A DNA stretch of 15,044 nucleotides from Phycisphaerae bacterium (GTDB lineage: Bacteria; Planctomycetota; Phycisphaerae; UBA1845). Under the pieces are notes generated by a model, which searched no databases, was not told the origin of the DNA, and saw only the letters and a program-made list of their open reading frames with translations. Shown here piece by piece: positions 13,919-15,044 of this stretch (the stretch's first letter is position 1; every line of letters begins with the position of its first letter). A program made the translations under genes and the position numbers. The stretch is taken from NCBI GenBank assembly GCA_029260155.1, contig JAJDDU010000289.1:1-15044 (forward strand). The letters are read 5' to 3'.

Positions 13919-14611
13919 ATGCGACGATTCCCAGCACTTATGGCGATTGTTTCCTGCGCCTGCGCGGCCGTATCGGGCTGCCATGAAAAGAGCGTTCGCC
14001 CTGGCGTGAACGACAGTTTTCGCGAACGCGGCGTTGACAAGTGGCTGGGTCGGTTCGAGTCGGAGTCACGAGAGATTTTTCAGCAACGGGAGCGGATCGC
14101 GGACGCGGTCGGCGTGAAGCGGGGTGACGACGTCGCGGATGTCGGCGCGGGTACCGGTTTTTTGACGCTGCTTTTCGCTGAACGCGTCGGACCGAGCGGT
14201 ACGGTTTACGGCGTGGACATCAAGCCCGACTTTTTGGATCTGATCAACCAGCGTGCAGCCGAGAAAGGGCTCACGAATATCGAAACGGTTCTGGGCACGG
14301 ACGACTCCGTGGGGTTGGCGCCGAATTCCATCGATCTGGCGTTCATCTGCGACACGTATCATCATTTCGAGTTTCCCAAGAGTACGATGGCTTCAATTCG
14401 CCGCGCCCTCAGGCCTGGCGGCGGGGTGATTATCATCGACTTTGACCGTGTGCCCGGCGAGAGTCGTCAATGGGTCCTCGACCACGTCCGCGGGGGCAGG
14501 GCGGAGACTCGGGCGGAGATGGTCGACTTCGGGTTTGAGTGGGTGGAAGACGTATCCATCGAGGGGTTGAAAGAGAACTTCTTCGCGCGGTTCCGAATAA
14601 GCGACGACTGA
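13919..14611 (+). CDS. Predicted exported (lipoprotein) SAM-dependent methyltransferase, class I
   Basis: This 230-residue protein combines a lipoprotein signal with a Rossmann methyltransferase domain. ATG 13919 is chosen because GAGG (13906-13909) lies 9 nt upstream and the sequence MRRFPALMAIVSCACAAVSG leads to a lipobox VSGC with Cys21; ATG 13910 is in frame but badly spaced. Motif I is DVGAGTGF (74-81), the acidic ribose-binding residue is Asp100 in YGVDIKPD, and later motifs are FICDTYHHFEFPKSTMASI and ALRPGGGVIIIDFDRVPG. The end WVLDHVRGGRAETRAEM...ENFFARFRI resembles a family of signal-peptide-bearing methyltransferases that I recall from several phyla. The substrate is unknown. S-adenosylmethionine is not expected outside the cytoplasm, so location and activity are puzzling. 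Its next neighbour is a pseudopilin gene 66 nt downstream on the same strand. Confidence 0.9.
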   Translation: MRRFPALMAIVSCACAAVSGCHEKSVRPGVNDSFRERGVDKWLGRFESESREIFQQRERIADAVGVKRGDDVADVGAGTGFLTLLFAERVGPSGTVYGVDIKPDFLDLINQRAAEKGLTNIETVLGTDDSVGLAPNSIDLAFICDTYHHFEFPKSTMASIRRALRPGGGVIIIDFDRVPGESRQWVLDHVRGGRAETRAEMVDFGFEWVEDVSIEGLKENFFARFRISDD

Positions 14612-14677
14612 CGCGCGGGACGCTTCGGGCTCGTATTGTATGCTGCTTGTGGAGTCTCGCATCCGGCGTGAAAGATC

Positions 14678-15044
14678 ATGAGCATGCAGCGGTTTTGTAG
14701 CCCATCCCGGAGAGCGCAACGCGGGGGTTTCAGTCTGGCCGAGCTGGCGATCATCCTCGCGATTATCGGAATGCTCTCCAGCATCGCGGTCCCGCGGTTC
14801 GCGAATTCCATAACTCGACATCGTCTCGGCGCGACCGCCAGACGGGTCGTCGCGGACCTCGCCTTGGCGCGTCAGCAGGCCATTCGCACGAGTGCCGCGC
14901 AAGAGGTTGCGTTTGCTGTTGTCCAGGATAAGTACACGCTGGTCGGGATGAAGCACCTCGACGACCCGACCAGGACGTATGACGTCATTTTATCGGATGA
15001 CCCGTATCGCGCGAAAATCGCCGCGGCCAACTTCGGCGGGGACG
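14678..15044 (+). CDS. Type IV pilin-like / GspH-FimT family pseudopilin (3'-truncated by window edge)
   Basis: The first 122 codons are visible and open to the window end. Residues 15-17 form the prepilin peptidase site RGG|FSLAEL, with cleavage before Phe18 and the conserved Glu at mature position 5 (Glu22). A hydrophobic helix IILAIIGMLSSIAVPRF follows, with the Pro typical of pilins. Next come RRVVADLALARQQAIRTS and VAFAVVQDKYTLVG, close to the GspH/FimT pattern of a minor pseudopilin in type II secretion or type IV pili. The basic leader MSMQRFCSPSRRAQRGG is 17 residues. ATG 14678 and ATG 14684 are both possible starts; neither has a strong Shine-Dalgarno. Whether the system is pili or secretion cannot be told from here. 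Confidence 0.9.
   Translation, partial: MSMQRFCSPSRRAQRGGFSLAELAIILAIIGMLSSIAVPRFANSITRHRLGATARRVVADLALARQQAIRTSAAQEVAFAVVQDKYTLVGMKHLDDPTRTYDVILSDDPYRAKIAAANFGGD

Noticed and set aside
1..15044. CRISPR array, insertion sequence, tRNA or rRNA gene
   Set aside because: No regularly spaced identical repeats, transposase motifs, terminal inverted repeats, cloverleaf or rRNA signatures were seen on either strand.

Overview
The window (about 60% G+C) looks like a chromosomal segment of a planctomycete-type bacterium, perhaps of the Phycisphaerae side. The clues are a ClpS adaptor with the VD-x-x-GR and H-A-Y/F-G signature I associate with planctomycetes, a secreted protein ending in an IPTL-CTERM (exosortase H type) sorting signal, and a large exported protein built from NxxGxxxF repeats plus hyalin/Ig-like modules. 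A GA/GNRA-type intergenic hairpin also fits. The taxonomic assignment is inference; there is no rRNA or other marker gene here.

Layout. (1) 1-1264, + strand: the 3' part of miaB (tRNA methylthiotransferase), followed after 6 nt by clpS. (2) 1265-1480: intergenic, with a REP-like hairpin and a strong terminator serving the opposite strand. (3) 1481-7707, - strand: in transcription order, an SGLT-type sodium/sugar symporter, a secreted GH31 alpha-glucosidase 13 nt behind it, then, with its own TATAAT promoter, a secreted protein with two starch-binding-like repeats, Cys-rich repeats and an IPTL-CTERM anchor. The last gene is preceded by a possible 40-codon leader ORF that overlaps its start as ATGA. 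The set reads as a surface alpha-glucan or alpha-glucoside capture, hydrolysis and uptake module. (4) 7708-8288: a mostly non-coding divergent gap with adjacent palindromes. (5) 8289-13145, + strand: a 1618-residue exported repeat protein with its own terminator. (6) 13408-13682, - strand: a promoter, a rod-shaped structured RNA of about 198 nt and a U-tract terminator, with no protein gene. Its architecture is that of 6S RNA (ssrS). (7) 13919-14611, + strand: a lipoprotein-signal-bearing SAM-dependent methyltransferase. (8) 14678 to the end, + strand: the 5' part of a type IV pilin-like/GspH-FimT pseudopilin gene cut by the window edge.

The most interesting items are the unannotated 6S-like RNA and the ClpS whose N-degron pocket residues are substituted. 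Next come the promoter of the IPTL-CTERM gene with its four-copy GGCAAGA motif and coupled leader ORF, and the apparently exported methyltransferase. All functional names come from reading motifs by eye; no database search was run.
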